DNA of 55,563 nt, from the NCBI GenBank assembly GCA_020849625.1, contig JADLFV010000006.1, positions 1 through 55,563 of the forward strand, given 5' to 3'. How positions within the stretch are numbered: position 1 is the first letter of the stretch; every line of letters starts with the position of its first letter. Below the pieces are notes generated by a model. It was not told the DNA's origin and made no database searches. It saw only the letters and a list, made by a program, of their open reading frames with translations. Positions 34,987-44,914 of this stretch are shown one piece after another. The stretch comes from Phycisphaeraceae bacterium (GTDB taxonomy: Bacteria; Planctomycetota; Phycisphaerae; Phycisphaerales; Phycisphaeraceae). The position numbers and the translations under genes are program-made.

Positions 34987-35826
34987 ATGGGCAAACACCG
35001 CAGAAAAAAAAACAAGTCACGTTCTGATGACAACGACGCGCCGCGCAAACGCCTGGACAAGAAGCTCTACGAGAGTGAACTGGAGCGGGTGCAGGGTGAG
35101 TTGGTCAAGTTGCAGACGTGGGTGAAGGAGAAGGGCCTGAAGGTGGTGGTGATCTTCGAGGGCCGCGACGCAGCGGGCAAGGGCGGCGTGATCAAGCGCA
35201 TTATCGAGCGGGTCAGTCCCCGCATCTTCCGCGTGGTGGCCCTGGGCACGCCCAGCGACCGCGAGAAAACGCAGTGGTACTTCCAGCGTTACGTGTCGCA
35301 CCTTCCAGCGGCGGGCGAGGTCGTGCTGTTCGATCGTAGCTGGTACAACCGGGCCGGGGTCGAGCGGGTGATGGGCTTCTGCAGCGATGCGGAGTATCAC
35401 GAGTTTCTGCGCTCCTGCCCGCAGTTCGAGCAGATGCTCACGCTCAGCGGCATCCTGCTGGTCAAATACTGGTTCAGCGTCAGCGACCAGGAGCAAGAAG
35501 CGCGGTTCGAAGCCCGCATCAGCGACCCGACCAAGTGGTGGAAGCTGAGCCCGATGGACATGGAGTCGCGAGCCCGCTGGGTGGATTACTCGCGGGCCAA
35601 GGATGAGATGTTCGTGCACACCGACACCTCGTTCGCCCCCTGGTACGTGGTCGATGCCGACGACAAGCGGCGGGCCCGGCTCAACTGCATCGGGCACCTG
35701 CTGAGTCTGATTCCCTACAAGGACCTGACGCCCAAGCCGCCCAAGCTGCCTCCGCGGCAGAAGGGTCGCGGCTACAAGCGCCCGCCCAAGAGCGCTCAGC
35801 GCATGGTCGAGGACCGCTACGCCTGA
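34987..35826 (+). CDS. ppk2: Polyphosphate kinase 2 (PPK2)
   Basis: A 279-residue cytoplasmic enzyme transferring phosphate between polyphosphate and nucleotides. Walker A GRDAAGKGG (59-67), Walker B-like FDRSWYNRAGVE (115-126) and the lid region WKLSPMDMESRARWVDY are present. The single-domain length and 'KWWKLSPMD' segment fit class I PPK2, which mostly phosphorylates nucleoside diphosphates. Both termini are strongly basic. GGGAGA precedes ATG. Own promoter upstream; no ppk1 or ppx nearby. Confidence 0.93.
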   Translation: MGKHRRKKNKSRSDDNDAPRKRLDKKLYESELERVQGELVKLQTWVKEKGLKVVVIFEGRDAAGKGGVIKRIIERVSPRIFRVVALGTPSDREKTQWYFQRYVSHLPAAGEVVLFDRSWYNRAGVERVMGFCSDAEYHEFLRSCPQFEQMLTLSGILLVKYWFSVSDQEQEARFEARISDPTKWWKLSPMDMESRARWVDYSRAKDEMFVHTDTSFAPWYVVDADDKRRARLNCIGHLLSLIPYKDLTPKPPKLPPRQKGRGYKRPPKSAQRMVEDRYA

Positions 35827-35993
35827 GCGGGTTTCCCGCTCGCTCACACTCGCGGCTCGTTAACCTGACGATCAAATCGCCGGTAATCCCGCTGTTTCTT
35901 CAGTCGCGTGCAATCGCCGGCCTGCGCGTTATGATATGGCTCTTTCCCTTGCTGGGGATTGGGCTGATCGTGTCAAAAACTGGAGTTTTCACA

Positions 35994-36905
35994 ATGCTCA
36001 ACGGTATCTTTGCTGCCCCATTGGTTCCTTTGCGCCCGGATGGATCGCTGAATCTGGAGCTGGTTGAACGCCAGGCCCACTTGCTGCTGGATCGCGGGGC
36101 CGAAGGCTTTTATCTCTGCGGCAACACCGGCGAAGGCTATCACTTGACAGTCGAGGAACGCATGAGCCTGGTGCGGCGCTGGCGCGAGGTGATCGGCGAT
36201 CGCGTGCCGCTGTACGTGCACGTGTACAGTCCGTGCCTGAAGGACGCCTGCACCCTGGCAGCCGACGCCCAGAAGCAGGGGGCCGCAGCCATCTCCTCCA
36301 TGGGCCCGACCGCTGCCTCGTCGAACCTCGAGGCCATCGTCAACTGGTCGGCTGCCATCGCCGCCAGCGCTCCGCAGCTTCCCTTCCTGCACTATCACTT
36401 TGCCGCCTTCAACATCAGGATGAGCGACTACTGCCCGCTGGCGATCAAACGCATTCCCAACTTCGGCGGGCTCAAGTACACGCATGCCGATCTGATGGAC
36501 CTCGGCCAGGCTCGGCTTATCCTCGGCGATGAGCACAAAGTGTATTACGGCTACGACGAAATGCTGCTCTACGGCCTGATCAGCGGCGCGGATGGCGCCA
36601 TCGGCGGCAGCTACAACCTGACATCTCCGCTGGCCCTGGAAATACGCCAGGCTTGGCGCGACGACAATCTTGCAGAAGCCCAGAAGATTCAGCGCAAACT
36701 GCAGGACGTGGTCGCGGTGCTGCACCGCCACGGCAGCGGCCTCGGCGTGCTCAAGGCTTCCGTGCGGGCTCTGGGATTGAATTGCGGCCCGGCCCGTCCG
36801 CCGGCGACCAGTCTCAGCGAACAGACCATCGCGGCCATGGTCGCTGAACTGGAACAGGTCTGGCCCGAGATCAACGCCCCCGTCAAGGCTCACGCCATGC
36901 GGTGA
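35994..36905 (+). CDS. N-acetylneuraminate lyase-like aldolase (DHDPS superfamily)
   Basis: A 303-residue class I aldolase: GNTGEG (43-48), Tyr134 in FLHYHF, Schiff-base Lys161 in FGGLKYTHADLMDLGQ, and YGYDEMLLYGLISGADGAIGGSYN. The HYHF and YDEMLL patterns resemble sialic acid lyase more than dihydrodipicolinate synthase, so cleavage of a sialic-acid-like sugar to pyruvate is the likely role. ATG 35994 has GGAG upstream; the frame is open back to 35931 with a hydrophobic stretch that is probably not translated. The last 16 bases overlap the convergent manA gene. Confidence 0.85.
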   Translation: MLNGIFAAPLVPLRPDGSLNLELVERQAHLLLDRGAEGFYLCGNTGEGYHLTVEERMSLVRRWREVIGDRVPLYVHVYSPCLKDACTLAADAQKQGAAAISSMGPTAASSNLEAIVNWSAAIAASAPQLPFLHYHFAAFNIRMSDYCPLAIKRIPNFGGLKYTHADLMDLGQARLILGDEHKVYYGYDEMLLYGLISGADGAIGGSYNLTSPLALEIRQAWRDDNLAEAQKIQRKLQDVVAVLHRHGSGLGVLKASVRALGLNCGPARPPATSLSEQTIAAMVAELEQVWPEINAPVKAHAMR

Positions 36906-37924
36906 TCTTCCGCCTGCGGGAACGTTACCTGCAGCCAGGTCATCGCCTGCGCGGCGTGAAGCACGGCCCGGGAAAGGCGCGGCGGCAGATACACCGTTAC
37001 GCCCTGAGTCAACGCCACCGCATCGAAGTCGCCCGTGATCCTGCCCGCACCGGCCAGCACCATCCACACCTGCGGCTGCACGTGCTTGAGCGACAGCGAG
37101 TTGCCCGCCTCCAGCTTCAGACGATCCAGATTGAAATACTCGCAGCGCACGAGGCGATCGCGTGAGACTGACTCGCCAGCCACATGCACCGGTTTGACGG
37201 CCGGCTCGGCCGGTACAGCGGGAAACATCATGCACGCCAGGGCCTGCTCGATGTGCAGTTGTCGATCGGTCCGGCCCCAGTCATAAACGCGGAACGTCGT
37301 GTCGCTGGGTGTCTGCACCTCCGCCACCAGCACGCCCGCGCCGAGCGCATGGCACGTGCCGCTGGGCAGGTAATGACAATCGCCCGCCTGCACCGGCACC
37401 TTCACCAGCAAAGGCTCCACCTCGTTGCGCTCGATCGCCGCCCGGAACTGCTCCCTGGTCACCCCTGGAAGAATGCCCTTGTAAATGCAGCTTCCCGGCC
37501 GACAGTCCAGCACGTACCACGCTTCGCTTTTGAGATAGGCATCCTTGTGCGCGGCTGCGTATTCCGCGGATGGATGCACCTGCACGGAGAGATTTTCGTT
37601 GGCGTCGAGGAACTTGACCAACAGCGGGAACTGCCCGAACTCATCCAGCAGCAAATCGCCCAGCAATGCCTTGCCCTGTTCGCGGATCGCATCGTGAAAC
37701 GTCCGCTCTTGCTTCCGGGGGTTGACGATGCGCGAGTAAGCGCTGCCGCCGCCGCCGCCGGAGGGTGACGTGGTGGCCAGGTCGGCCAGTTCCCACGATT
37801 CGCCGATCTTGGCCGGGGGCGGGGGAAGCGTGCGCCCGAGTTTCTCCAGGGCCCGGCCGCCCCAGACTTTTTCCTTGTAGATCGGCTCAAACAGCAGCGG
37901 GTGTATCGGCGTCGTGGGGCTCAT
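36890..37924 (-). CDS. manA: Class I mannose-6-phosphate isomerase
   Basis: A 344-residue zinc enzyme interconverting mannose-6-P and fructose-6-P. The zinc ligands lie in QVHP (Gln115, His117), SEAWYVLD (Glu134) and the later GTCHALGAG. The start, PLLFEPIYKEKVWGGRALEKLG, is the short bacterial ManA type. A Gly-rich linker (56-60) precedes a variable NPRKQER segment where a CCCCCGGAA word occurs. It may feed mannose to the glycosyltransferases in the window. Ends overlap the aldolase gene by 16 bases. Confidence 0.93.
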   Translation of the reverse strand: MSPTTPIHPLLFEPIYKEKVWGGRALEKLGRTLPPPPAKIGESWELADLATTSPSGGGGGSAYSRIVNPRKQERTFHDAIREQGKALLGDLLLDEFGQFPLLVKFLDANENLSVQVHPSAEYAAAHKDAYLKSEAWYVLDCRPGSCIYKGILPGVTREQFRAAIERNEVEPLLVKVPVQAGDCHYLPSGTCHALGAGVLVAEVQTPSDTTFRVYDWGRTDRQLHIEQALACMMFPAVPAEPAVKPVHVAGESVSRDRLVRCEYFNLDRLKLEAGNSLSLKHVQPQVWMVLAGAGRITGDFDAVALTQGVTVYLPPRLSRAVLHAAQAMTWLQVTFPQAEDHRMA

Positions 37925-37966
37925 GGAAGAACTATACCGATGAGGCCGCGCGCGTGCAGGGGGGAG

Positions 37967-38064
37967 AGCGTAGGGCGTAGAGCGTAGGGCGCAAAGCGTA
38001 TAGCGTATGGCGTGTGGAGTTTTCTTCGGCGCTGATCCTTAGACGCTCTACGCTCTACGCTGCC
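37967..38064. repeat. Short-word inverted repeat (AGCGTAGGGCGTAG family)
   Basis: Left arm of GCGTAG words with period 8, right arm the complement (CTCTACGCT words). It lies just after the stop of the small minus-strand gene and in front of manA. Confidence 0.88.
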
Positions 38065-38066
38065 TA

Positions 38067-38438
38067 TCACGCCTCCACGTCGAGATGACGAAACAACGCT
38101 GCGTCGCGCTGTTCGGTGAGTCGCTGACGAAGGGCCATGGCATCGGGCTGCGCAGCCAGGTCAGCCAGTGGGGCCCGGGCGTCGCTGCGTGGCTCGTGTT
38201 CTTCTTCGGACTGTTGCTGCTCGTGCTGGGGGACCTGGTCGTCGATGGTGAGCCGCGCCACGGTGCTGGCATCTTCGCCTTCTTCGAGGTCCTGGAGCAG
38301 ATGCTCGTAGCGATCGCGCACCTCGCGCGAGGCGCGGTTGGCGTCGCTTCGCCGCTTGTCGTCCTGTCGGGCCACCTGCTGGGCGTTGTGGGTGGTCTGC
38401 GCCACGCCCGCGGCAACCCCGGTTCCCATCACGCTCAT
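38067..38438 (-). CDS. Small charged protein of unknown function
   Basis: A 123-residue hydrophilic protein starting MSVMGTGVAAGVAQTTHNAQQVARQ. It is rich in Gln, Glu, Asp and Arg, predicted helical, with no known motif. GGAG lies before ATG 38438, supporting this start over the longer frame to 38504. The opposite strand has a hydrophobic frame over the same bases (38085-38510), but it has no ribosome site. Role unknown. Confidence 0.5.
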   Translation of the reverse strand: MSVMGTGVAAGVAQTTHNAQQVARQDDKRRSDANRASREVRDRYEHLLQDLEEGEDASTVARLTIDDQVPQHEQQQSEEEHEPRSDARAPLADLAAQPDAMALRQRLTEQRDAALFRHLDVEA

Positions 38439-38641
38439 GGCACTGCTCCGGTCCTTGAACCGTTGCCTATATCGACCAAACCGCGTCAGGCCTTGAGTTA
38501 TCATCCCTAAACCCTGCTATTGGCCACATTTACAAATTTTGCGGCCGACTGCCGCACCCGGTCAACGTCCGCTGTGGCGTCCCGGCATCATCCCGTCGCG
38601 GCCGGCGCAGAGTGAATCGTGCGTAAGTTGCGCCATCGAAA

Positions 38642-38995
38642 ATGCTTGCGCTGCATTCGGGGATCAGGTGCGCTGATCGCAGCCAGTCTGGCGTGATCCG
38701 CTTCGATTGTGACAGACTGGACACCCGCCCGCTGATCCTGCGTGACATGCCGCTGTACCGCGGCCCGCTGGTCAATCAACTCATCGAAGCCGACCGCTGG
38801 CGTCAGGTCGTGGACGTCTGCGAGTTGTCATCTGTAAACGATCCTCACCGCGCACAGGAAGACCATCGCGATTCGCTATGGGCTTCACCTCCGGAAGCAG
38901 ACGCCACAGCATCGACTGCTCCCGCGCAGGTCATCTACCGGCAGCACGAAGTGCCCGTCTTCCAACTCGGCAACATGCTGGACGTGTTCGCCTGA
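38642..38995 (+). CDS. Possible small protein, unassigned
   Basis: A 117-residue frame with G/C-ending codons in its second half like true genes here (from MPLYRGPLVNQLIEADRWRQ on, 38747). No ribosome site, no known motif. It may be a short gene starting at 38747 or chance. Surrounding sequence 38439-39017 shows nothing else. Confidence 0.3.
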   Translation: MLALHSGIRCADRSQSGVIRFDCDRLDTRPLILRDMPLYRGPLVNQLIEADRWRQVVDVCELSSVNDPHRAQEDHRDSLWASPPEADATASTAPAQVIYRQHEVPVFQLGNMLDVFA

Positions 38996-39017
38996 TCCAA
39001 CGGAGCAGCGTCGGCGG

Positions 39018-40263
39018 CTACTGCCCCTTCAGCCGGAACAGCCTGCCCTCTCCGGGTTCCAGAGAAACCGACAGCACACCGTCCACCATCGGCGTCGTCG
39101 GCAACGGTTGCCCCGTTTCCTGCGAGACCTCGGCTGCCGCGACCGCGTCAGCGACAGTTACTTCAGCGGTGCAGCTTTCCTCGAAGGATCGGTTGACCAC
39201 CATCACGCAGGGTTCATCCTGCGGATCGATGAAACACCCGATCAGCAGCGGGCCGCCCGTGGCGTGCGTGATCAATTCCTCAGCGGGCGGTTCCTGCAAA
39301 CCGGGTTGCAAAGGCGCGGAGGCATAGACGCCGGTTGACTTCAGTTGCATCAGCGTCGGCCCCAGCGCGGTGAGCCGGCGGTTCAGCCGTTGAATGATTT
39401 CATACTTGGCGTCGCGTTGGCCGTCGGGCCCGAAGATCGCCGGGCCGTCGCCCAGGTTCCAGGCCGGCAGTGTCCAAATAGGTGAAGTACATGATGCCTC
39501 GCACGCCGTAGGCGAGGCTCGTGTAAACCTGCCAGCGCAGGTCCGCCTCGCTCGGGTTGCGATAGCTCCAGTGCGGCAGAGCGAGAATGATCTGAACGTA
39601 CGGCAGGTTCGCTTTCAGACACTGCTGACGAATCGTGTTGAGGTTCAGGAAATACAGACTTTCATCACCCGCCATTTGTTTGTAGTGATCCCAACTGACC
39701 AGTCGCGGCTGCACCAGTTCGATGAATTGCGCGACGTGGTCCTCGTAACCCTTGTCATCGAATCGCGCGGGTTTGGCGTAGTTGGGATAGAGATTGACGA
39801 ACGGCAGATGGTGGGGATCCTTTTCGAGCAGATAACGGTGAATCGCCGCCACGGCAGGCAACAGGCGAGTGGGCGGCTCATCGCGAATGAAATAACCCGC
39901 CAATGCCGGATGATTTGTGTAGTCCGCCACCAGGGCGTCCAGCGCCTGCTTCTTCTCGTCCGACAGTTCCCCGGCTGCCTCCGGCATTCGGTTGTCCGCG
40001 ATAATCGCCTTGAGGCCCAGTTCCGCACACAGGTCCAGAATCTTCAGATTAGTCGGCACGTCGGCGTCGTTGGCTGGCGGCATGACCACGTTGAATCCGC
40101 ATTCAGCAATCTCGCGATAACGCTCCAGCGTTGTTTCCTCAGCCGGCGGACCGCCCCAGTAGGAAATCAGAAATTCCTGCATTTCAGCCCCGGCCGCGAC
40201 TGCCCATGACATCAACGTCAAGACAACCGACGTGACCAGTGATTGCATGTGGATATGACGCAT
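39018..40263 (-). pseudogene. Secreted glycosidase-like gene broken by one frameshift
   Basis: AGGAG precedes ATG 40263, followed by a signal peptide (MRHIHMQSLVTSVVLTLMS...AGAEM) and a barrel-like domain with YWGGPPAEETTLERYREIAE, FNVVMPPAND, GYFIRDEPP and VRGIMYFTYLD. The frame then fails near 39466-39472. Shifting by one base restores PAWNLGDGPAIFGPDGQRDA, then YEIIQRLNRRLTALGPTLMQLKSTGVY, and on to the stop at 39018. The two frames together make one protein of about 415 residues. Either the gene is freshly inactivated or the sequence has an indel error. Substrate unknown. Confidence 0.75.
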
Positions 40264-40401
40264 CGTGTCGCTCCTGTGTGATGTGATCGCCAATATCTTA
40301 CCTTCGACCTCGATGACGATTTTGCCGGCCGAAGACGCATCTCTTCAACGTGGCCCGGCATAAGCTAACATGACCATCTTTACCCACCGAGGCGCCCTGT
40401 G

Positions 40402-41325
40402 ATGGATCAGCGACGTTTGGGCAACACGGAATTCCGCGTCACCAGCATCGGGCTGGGTTGCGTCACCTTCGGCCGGGAGATCGACCCGGACAATTCCTTC
40501 GCCGTGATGGACCGGGCTGTCGAGCGCGGCATCAACCTGTTCGACACGGCTGAGGTCTATGGCGAAGGCGCTTCGGAATCTCTCGTCGGCCAGTGGTTGC
40601 AGTCACGAAATATGCGCGACGCAATCGTGCTGGCGACCAAGGTCATCATGCCCATGACGCGGGAGCACATTCTGTCGGCGGCCGAGCAGAGCCTGGCCCG
40701 CCTGCGCACCGATCGCATTGATCTCTATCAACTGCACGGCTGGGACCACGACACACCGCTGGAGGAAACCTGCGCCGCGCTGGCGCAATTGCAGCATCAG
40801 GGCAAGATCAAGGCGGTCGGCGTCAGCAACCTGACGCTGGCCCAACTCGAGCGCATGATCGCTTTGCAGCGCGACATGAATCTGCCCACCACCGCGGCCG
40901 TGCAGCCGCGCTACAGCCTGGTCAGCCGCGAGATCGAGGCCGACATGCTGCCCTATTGCGAGATGCACAACCTGGGCGTGCTGGCCTACAGTCCCCTGGG
41001 CGCGGGCTTTTTGACCGGCAAATACAGCAAAATCGGCCCGCTTCCTTCCGGGGCGCGCTTCGATATCAAGCCCGCACATCAGAACATTTACTTCCACGAC
41101 AAGCTCTTCGCCATCGTGGACCGTTTGAAAGCCTACGCGCAGCAGATCGATCAACCTCTGCCCCGCATCGCCCTGTCCTGGGCCTTGGGCCGCCCTCGTG
41201 TCACAGCCGTCCTGATCGGCGCCCGCAACCCGCAGCAGGTCGATCAGTCCTTCGACGCCGATGCGCTGCACCTGACAGACGAGCAACTGGCTGAACTCGA
41301 CCGCCTCAGCGCCGATGCGAAGTGA
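40402..41325 (+). CDS. Aldo/keto reductase
   Basis: A 307-residue NADPH-dependent oxidoreductase barrel. The catalytic tetrad is visible: Asp and Tyr in NLFDTAEVYGEGASE, Lys in LATKV, His in YQLHGWD. The cofactor-binding end WALGRPRVTAVLIGARNPQQV is typical of the AKR11-14-like group. Substrate unknown. ATG 40402 directly follows an in-frame GTG; GAGG lies 10 bases upstream. Divergent from the broken glycosidase gene. Confidence 0.92.
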   Translation: MDQRRLGNTEFRVTSIGLGCVTFGREIDPDNSFAVMDRAVERGINLFDTAEVYGEGASESLVGQWLQSRNMRDAIVLATKVIMPMTREHILSAAEQSLARLRTDRIDLYQLHGWDHDTPLEETCAALAQLQHQGKIKAVGVSNLTLAQLERMIALQRDMNLPTTAAVQPRYSLVSREIEADMLPYCEMHNLGVLAYSPLGAGFLTGKYSKIGPLPSGARFDIKPAHQNIYFHDKLFAIVDRLKAYAQQIDQPLPRIALSWALGRPRVTAVLIGARNPQQVDQSFDADALHLTDEQLAELDRLSADAK

Positions 41326-41326
41326 A

Positions 41327-41396
41327 TGTGGGTTGTTGGTCTATGGTTGTTGGTAAGACGCAAGCGTGTCAGCCGACCAACAACCAACAACCACAG
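41327..41396. repeat. Short-word inverted repeat (GGTTGTTGGT family)
   Basis: GGTTGTTGGT words on the left pair with ACCAACAACC words on the right around a short centre. It begins two bases after the aldo/keto reductase stop and ends just before the convergent glycosyltransferase stop. Confidence 0.88.
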
Positions 41397-41424
41397 ACAA
41401 CGGTAATCTGCGGTTCCACTGACG

Positions 41425-43857
41425 TTACGTGGTCGAGATGGGCGCGGAAGGTTTGGCGGGCGGCGTTGGCGGCGGCGTCCTGGGCTTGGCGGCACTGCCA
41501 CCGGCGGAGATGTCAGCCAGCAGTTTCTTTTCGCGCTCGGCGGCGCGGGCCTGTTTTTCATCCATGGCCAGATCGTGCAGTGACAGCAGGCTCAACAGGT
41601 GAGCGCAGGTGGCCTCGGCCGACTGATTTTCACTGACGCCGTGGGGCTGAAGGGCGTCGTGGCAGCCGCCAGTGGTCGGGTCGTACAGCGGCACGTGCAG
41701 ATCGTTGTCGCCCAGGAACCAGTCATAGCAGCGATGGGCGCGGTCGAGCCACTTGCGATCGCGGGTGACGCGGAAGGCTTCCAGGCAGGCGTCGATGGTG
41801 GCCGCGGCCTCGGCGGGTCGCTGATCGAAGCGAGCGCGGTTGCCGCCGCGCGGGAACCAGCCTTCGGTGCCGATGGGCGCGAAGCAGCCGCCGGGGCTGG
41901 TCTGCATATGGTGCAGCCACTCCAGGCTGTGCAGGGCCAGTTCGATCATCTCGTTGCGGAACATCCAGCGGCCGCTCAAAAGCAACGCATGGGGGAAGCG
42001 TGCGTTGGAGTAAGTCAGCGTGTCGATCATCCACGGCCAGTCATCTTTGCAGTTGCCGCGGAACTGATCGTAGAGGCTCTGGGCTGTGTGTTCGCGCACG
42101 CGGCGGGCGCTGGAGTCGCCGGAGAATCGGCGAAGGTAGGCGTGGATACCGATGAGGGCGAAAGCGCGGGCGTGCGGATGCTCGAACTTTTCGCAGGCAG
42201 GCAGCGCCTTCTGGAAGAGTTTGGCAGCCAGGCTCATCGGGCCGCGGCGATGGCAACGTGCAACGGCTTCACCCAGTGCCCAGACAGCCCGGCCGTGGGC
42301 GTCTTCGGGTGTTTCAGCGGTGGACCAGCGGCGGTCATACTGCATGTGGGCGCGGAAGCGGCCGGTGGAGTCGTCGAAGGCGTGATCGAGGAACGCCAGG
42401 TAGCGGGCGATCAGTCGCTCGATTTCGATGTTGGCGCCAAAGTCGGTGTGATCGTGAGCCAGCAGCACGGCGAAAAGCGCCATGGCGTTGTCGTCGATGG
42501 TGTAGCCGGCATCGCGGGTGGGGATGGTGGCCGAGGCGGCGTTGAGGATGCCCACGTCGTCGGTCAGCGTCAACAGGTGGTCAAGCTTGACTTCCGTCAG
42601 TTCGCTGCTGCCATAGATGACGCTGCTGCTGGTCGATGCCAGCGCGAGATTGCTTCCGTCGGTGATCACCGGCTTGGGATTGGCCATGAATTCCTGGCGC
42701 ACCTGGTGGAACACCGCCAGATACTGCTGAGCCACCTGCTCCCAGCGCATCTGCCGCGTGAACTGATAGGCCCGCTTGCGCATGGCGTGGCGCTCGACCT
42801 CGTTGGTGAACAGATCGATCACCGCGTCAGCCAGGGCGTCATCATCACCAAAGGGCGTGAGGCGGCCTCGATCTTCAGCCAGCAGTTCCTGGGCGTGCCA
42901 GTAGGGCGTGGAGACGACCGCCTTGCCGGCGCCCACCGCATAGGAGAGCGTGCCGGAGGTGATCTGGGCCTCGTTGAGGTAGGGCGTGACATAGATGTCA
43001 GCGGCGCCCAGGTACTCGACCAGTTCTTGATGCTCGACGAACTTGTTGATGAAGCGCACGTTGTCCGCCACGCCCAGCTCGCGGGCCTGGCGCTGGAGGC
43101 TCAGGCGATAGTCTTCGCCGCTGTGCTCGATCACACCGGGGTGCGTCGCGCCCAGCACGAAGTACATCGCATCAGGATGGGCCTTGGTGATGCGGGGCAT
43201 GGCGGCGATCATGTGCTCGATGCCCTTGCCGGGACTCAGCAGGCCGAAGGTGAGAATGACCTTGCGGCCCTCGACGCCGAACTGATCCTTGTAGTAGTTG
43301 GGATCGACGAACGGCACGTCGGGAATGCCGTGGTGGATGAGCGTAAGTTTTTCTTTGGGAATGTTGTAGATGTCGGTGAGAAATTCGTAAGCCCGCTCGG
43401 CCATCACCACCAGTCGGCCGCACTCCTCAGCCAGGCTGCGTGTGACTTCGAGCTGATCGTCATTGGGCTTCTGCAGCACGGTGTGCAGCGTGGCGACCAC
43501 GGGCATGCGCAGGCGGCGGATCATCTCCAGCACGTGCGAACCGGCATCGCCGCCGAACAGGCCGAACTCATGCTGGAGGCTGACCACGTCAACGTGCGAC
43601 ATGTTCAGGAACTCGGCCGCCAGACGGTACTCGCCCAGCCGGTTGCGGTTGATCTCAAACCAGACGCGGGGCGGGTACCGATAACCTTCCGGCCGATCGT
43701 TCATCGCCACCGAGCGAATCTCCAAGCCCGGATCGGCCTCGGCGACGGCGTCGGCCAGGTCGGCGCTGAAGGTGGCGATGCCGCAGCGCCGGGGCAGATA
43801 GCTGCCGACGAAGGTGATGTTCGTCAGGTCGTCGCTGGAGCGGTCAGGGGTCTGCAT
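41425..43857 (-). CDS. Glycosyltransferase family 4 fused to an alpha-helical glycosidase-like domain
   Basis: An 810-residue bifunctional-looking protein. The N-terminal GT-B domain (about 10-400) has FVGSYLPRRCGIATFSADLA, LQHEFGLFGGDAG, GIPDVPFVDP, FGLLSPGKGIEHMI and EAQITSGTLSYAVGAGKAVVSTPYWHAQELL. The C-terminal half (about 430-780) is helical, with YTIDDNAMALFAVLLAHD, DWPWMIDTLTYSNARFPHALL and GSEGWF-like motifs (here GTEGWFPRGG), as in (alpha/alpha)6 enzymes. ATG 43857 is the first credible start; the frame opens further up only with a TTG. A Pro/Ala-rich tail ends it. Divergent from the rml operon, so likely involved in surface glycan assembly. Confidence 0.87.
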   Translation of the reverse strand: MQTPDRSSDDLTNITFVGSYLPRRCGIATFSADLADAVAEADPGLEIRSVAMNDRPEGYRYPPRVWFEINRNRLGEYRLAAEFLNMSHVDVVSLQHEFGLFGGDAGSHVLEMIRRLRMPVVATLHTVLQKPNDDQLEVTRSLAEECGRLVVMAERAYEFLTDIYNIPKEKLTLIHHGIPDVPFVDPNYYKDQFGVEGRKVILTFGLLSPGKGIEHMIAAMPRITKAHPDAMYFVLGATHPGVIEHSGEDYRLSLQRQARELGVADNVRFINKFVEHQELVEYLGAADIYVTPYLNEAQITSGTLSYAVGAGKAVVSTPYWHAQELLAEDRGRLTPFGDDDALADAVIDLFTNEVERHAMRKRAYQFTRQMRWEQVAQQYLAVFHQVRQEFMANPKPVITDGSNLALASTSSSVIYGSSELTEVKLDHLLTLTDDVGILNAASATIPTRDAGYTIDDNAMALFAVLLAHDHTDFGANIEIERLIARYLAFLDHAFDDSTGRFRAHMQYDRRWSTAETPEDAHGRAVWALGEAVARCHRRGPMSLAAKLFQKALPACEKFEHPHARAFALIGIHAYLRRFSGDSSARRVREHTAQSLYDQFRGNCKDDWPWMIDTLTYSNARFPHALLLSGRWMFRNEMIELALHSLEWLHHMQTSPGGCFAPIGTEGWFPRGGNRARFDQRPAEAAATIDACLEAFRVTRDRKWLDRAHRCYDWFLGDNDLHVPLYDPTTGGCHDALQPHGVSENQSAEATCAHLLSLLSLHDLAMDEKQARAAEREKKLLADISAGGSAAKPRTPPPTPPAKPSAPISTT

Positions 43858-44029
43858 GAGGTCATCCAGCCCGTGAGGGCGGGTGGTGGCAGGGCTGTTA
43901 AGCAGGTTTATGATAGGCTCGGAGGCCGAATCGGCCAAGTTTTGGCGGACTGCGCGACCCTTTAAGCCGATGGATCGTAGAACCTAACCGAAGTTATCTG
44001 CGTGAGTTATCGGAATTGCGAGGCATCCC

Positions 44030-44893
44030 ATGAAAGGCGTGATCCTGGCTGGCGGACACGGCACCCGGCTGTACCCGCTCACCCGGGCGGTCAGCAAACA
44101 GCTTCTGCCGGTCTATAACAAGCCGATGATCTATTACCCCTTGTCGGTGCTCATGTTAGCGGGAATCCGCGAGGTGCTGATCATCGCCACCCCCGACCAG
44201 TTGCCCCTTTTCCAGTCCCTGCTCCGCGACGGGTCGCAATGGGGCATGAGCTTCCGCTACGTCGAGCAGCCTTCCCCGGCAGGCCTGGCCCAGGCGTTCC
44301 TGTTGGACAAGAGCTTCTGTGCCGGCCAGCCCACCTGCCTGATCCTGGGCGACAACATCTTCTACGGCGACCAGCTCGGCCGCACCGTCCGCCAGGCTGC
44401 TCAACTGACCGAGGGGGCGGTGATCTTCGGCTACTCCGTGCGCGACCCGCAACGCTACGGCGTGGTGGAGTTCGACGACGCCGGCAAAGCCATCAGCATC
44501 GAGGAAAAGCCCGCCCGGCCGCGCAGCCATTTCGCGGTGCCCGGGTTGTACTTCTACGACCGTGACGTGGTGAGCATTGCCGAGAACCTCAAGCCTTCGC
44601 CGCGCGGCGAGCTGGAGATCACCGACCTCAACCGCATGTACATGGAACAAGGCAAACTGCAGGTCGAAGTCTGGGGTCGCGGCATGGCCTGGCTGGATGC
44701 CGGCACGCACGAGTCGCTGCTGCAGGCCCAGGTCTTCGTGCAGACCGTCGAACAGCGGCAGGGCCTGATGATCGCCTGCCCCGAGGAAATCGCCTGGCAC
44801 AACCGCTTCATTGACGACGCCCAGTTACAGAAGTTGGCCGACGAGATGAAGAGCAACGAGTACGGCCAGTACCTGGCGGGACTGCTTCAGTGA
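44030..44893 (+). CDS. rmlA: Glucose-1-phosphate thymidylyltransferase RmlA
   Basis: A 287-residue enzyme making dTDP-glucose, first step to dTDP-rhamnose. [16 protein letters not shown] (3-18), the [10 protein letters not shown] metal/sugar site, [16 protein letters not shown] and [11 protein letters not shown] are intact. GAGG precedes ATG. First of four rml genes in the order A-C-D-B. Confidence 0.97.
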   Translation: MKGVILAGGHGTRLYPLTRAVSKQLLPVYNKPMIYYPLSVLMLAGIREVLIIATPDQLPLFQSLLRDGSQWGMSFRYVEQPSPAGLAQAFLLDKSFCAGQPTCLILGDNIFYGDQLGRTVRQAAQLTEGAVIFGYSVRDPQRYGVVEFDDAGKAISIEEKPARPRSHFAVPGLYFYDRDVVSIAENLKPSPRGELEITDLNRMYMEQGKLQVEVWGRGMAWLDAGTHESLLQAQVFVQTVEQRQGLMIACPEEIAWHNRFIDDAQLQKLADEMKSNEYGQYLAGLLQ

Positions 44894-44914
44894 GTCAATC
44901 TTGACTTGTTATCT

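Noticed and set aside
38085..38510. Hydrophobic plus-strand frame opposite the small charged protein
   Set aside because: The minus frame has a ribosome site and a sensible start; the plus frame is Leu/Val-rich by complement of Gln/Asp codons.
41599..43965. 788-codon frame opposite the glycosyltransferase fusion
   Set aside because: The minus frame carries GT4 motifs; the plus frame is a mirror artefact.
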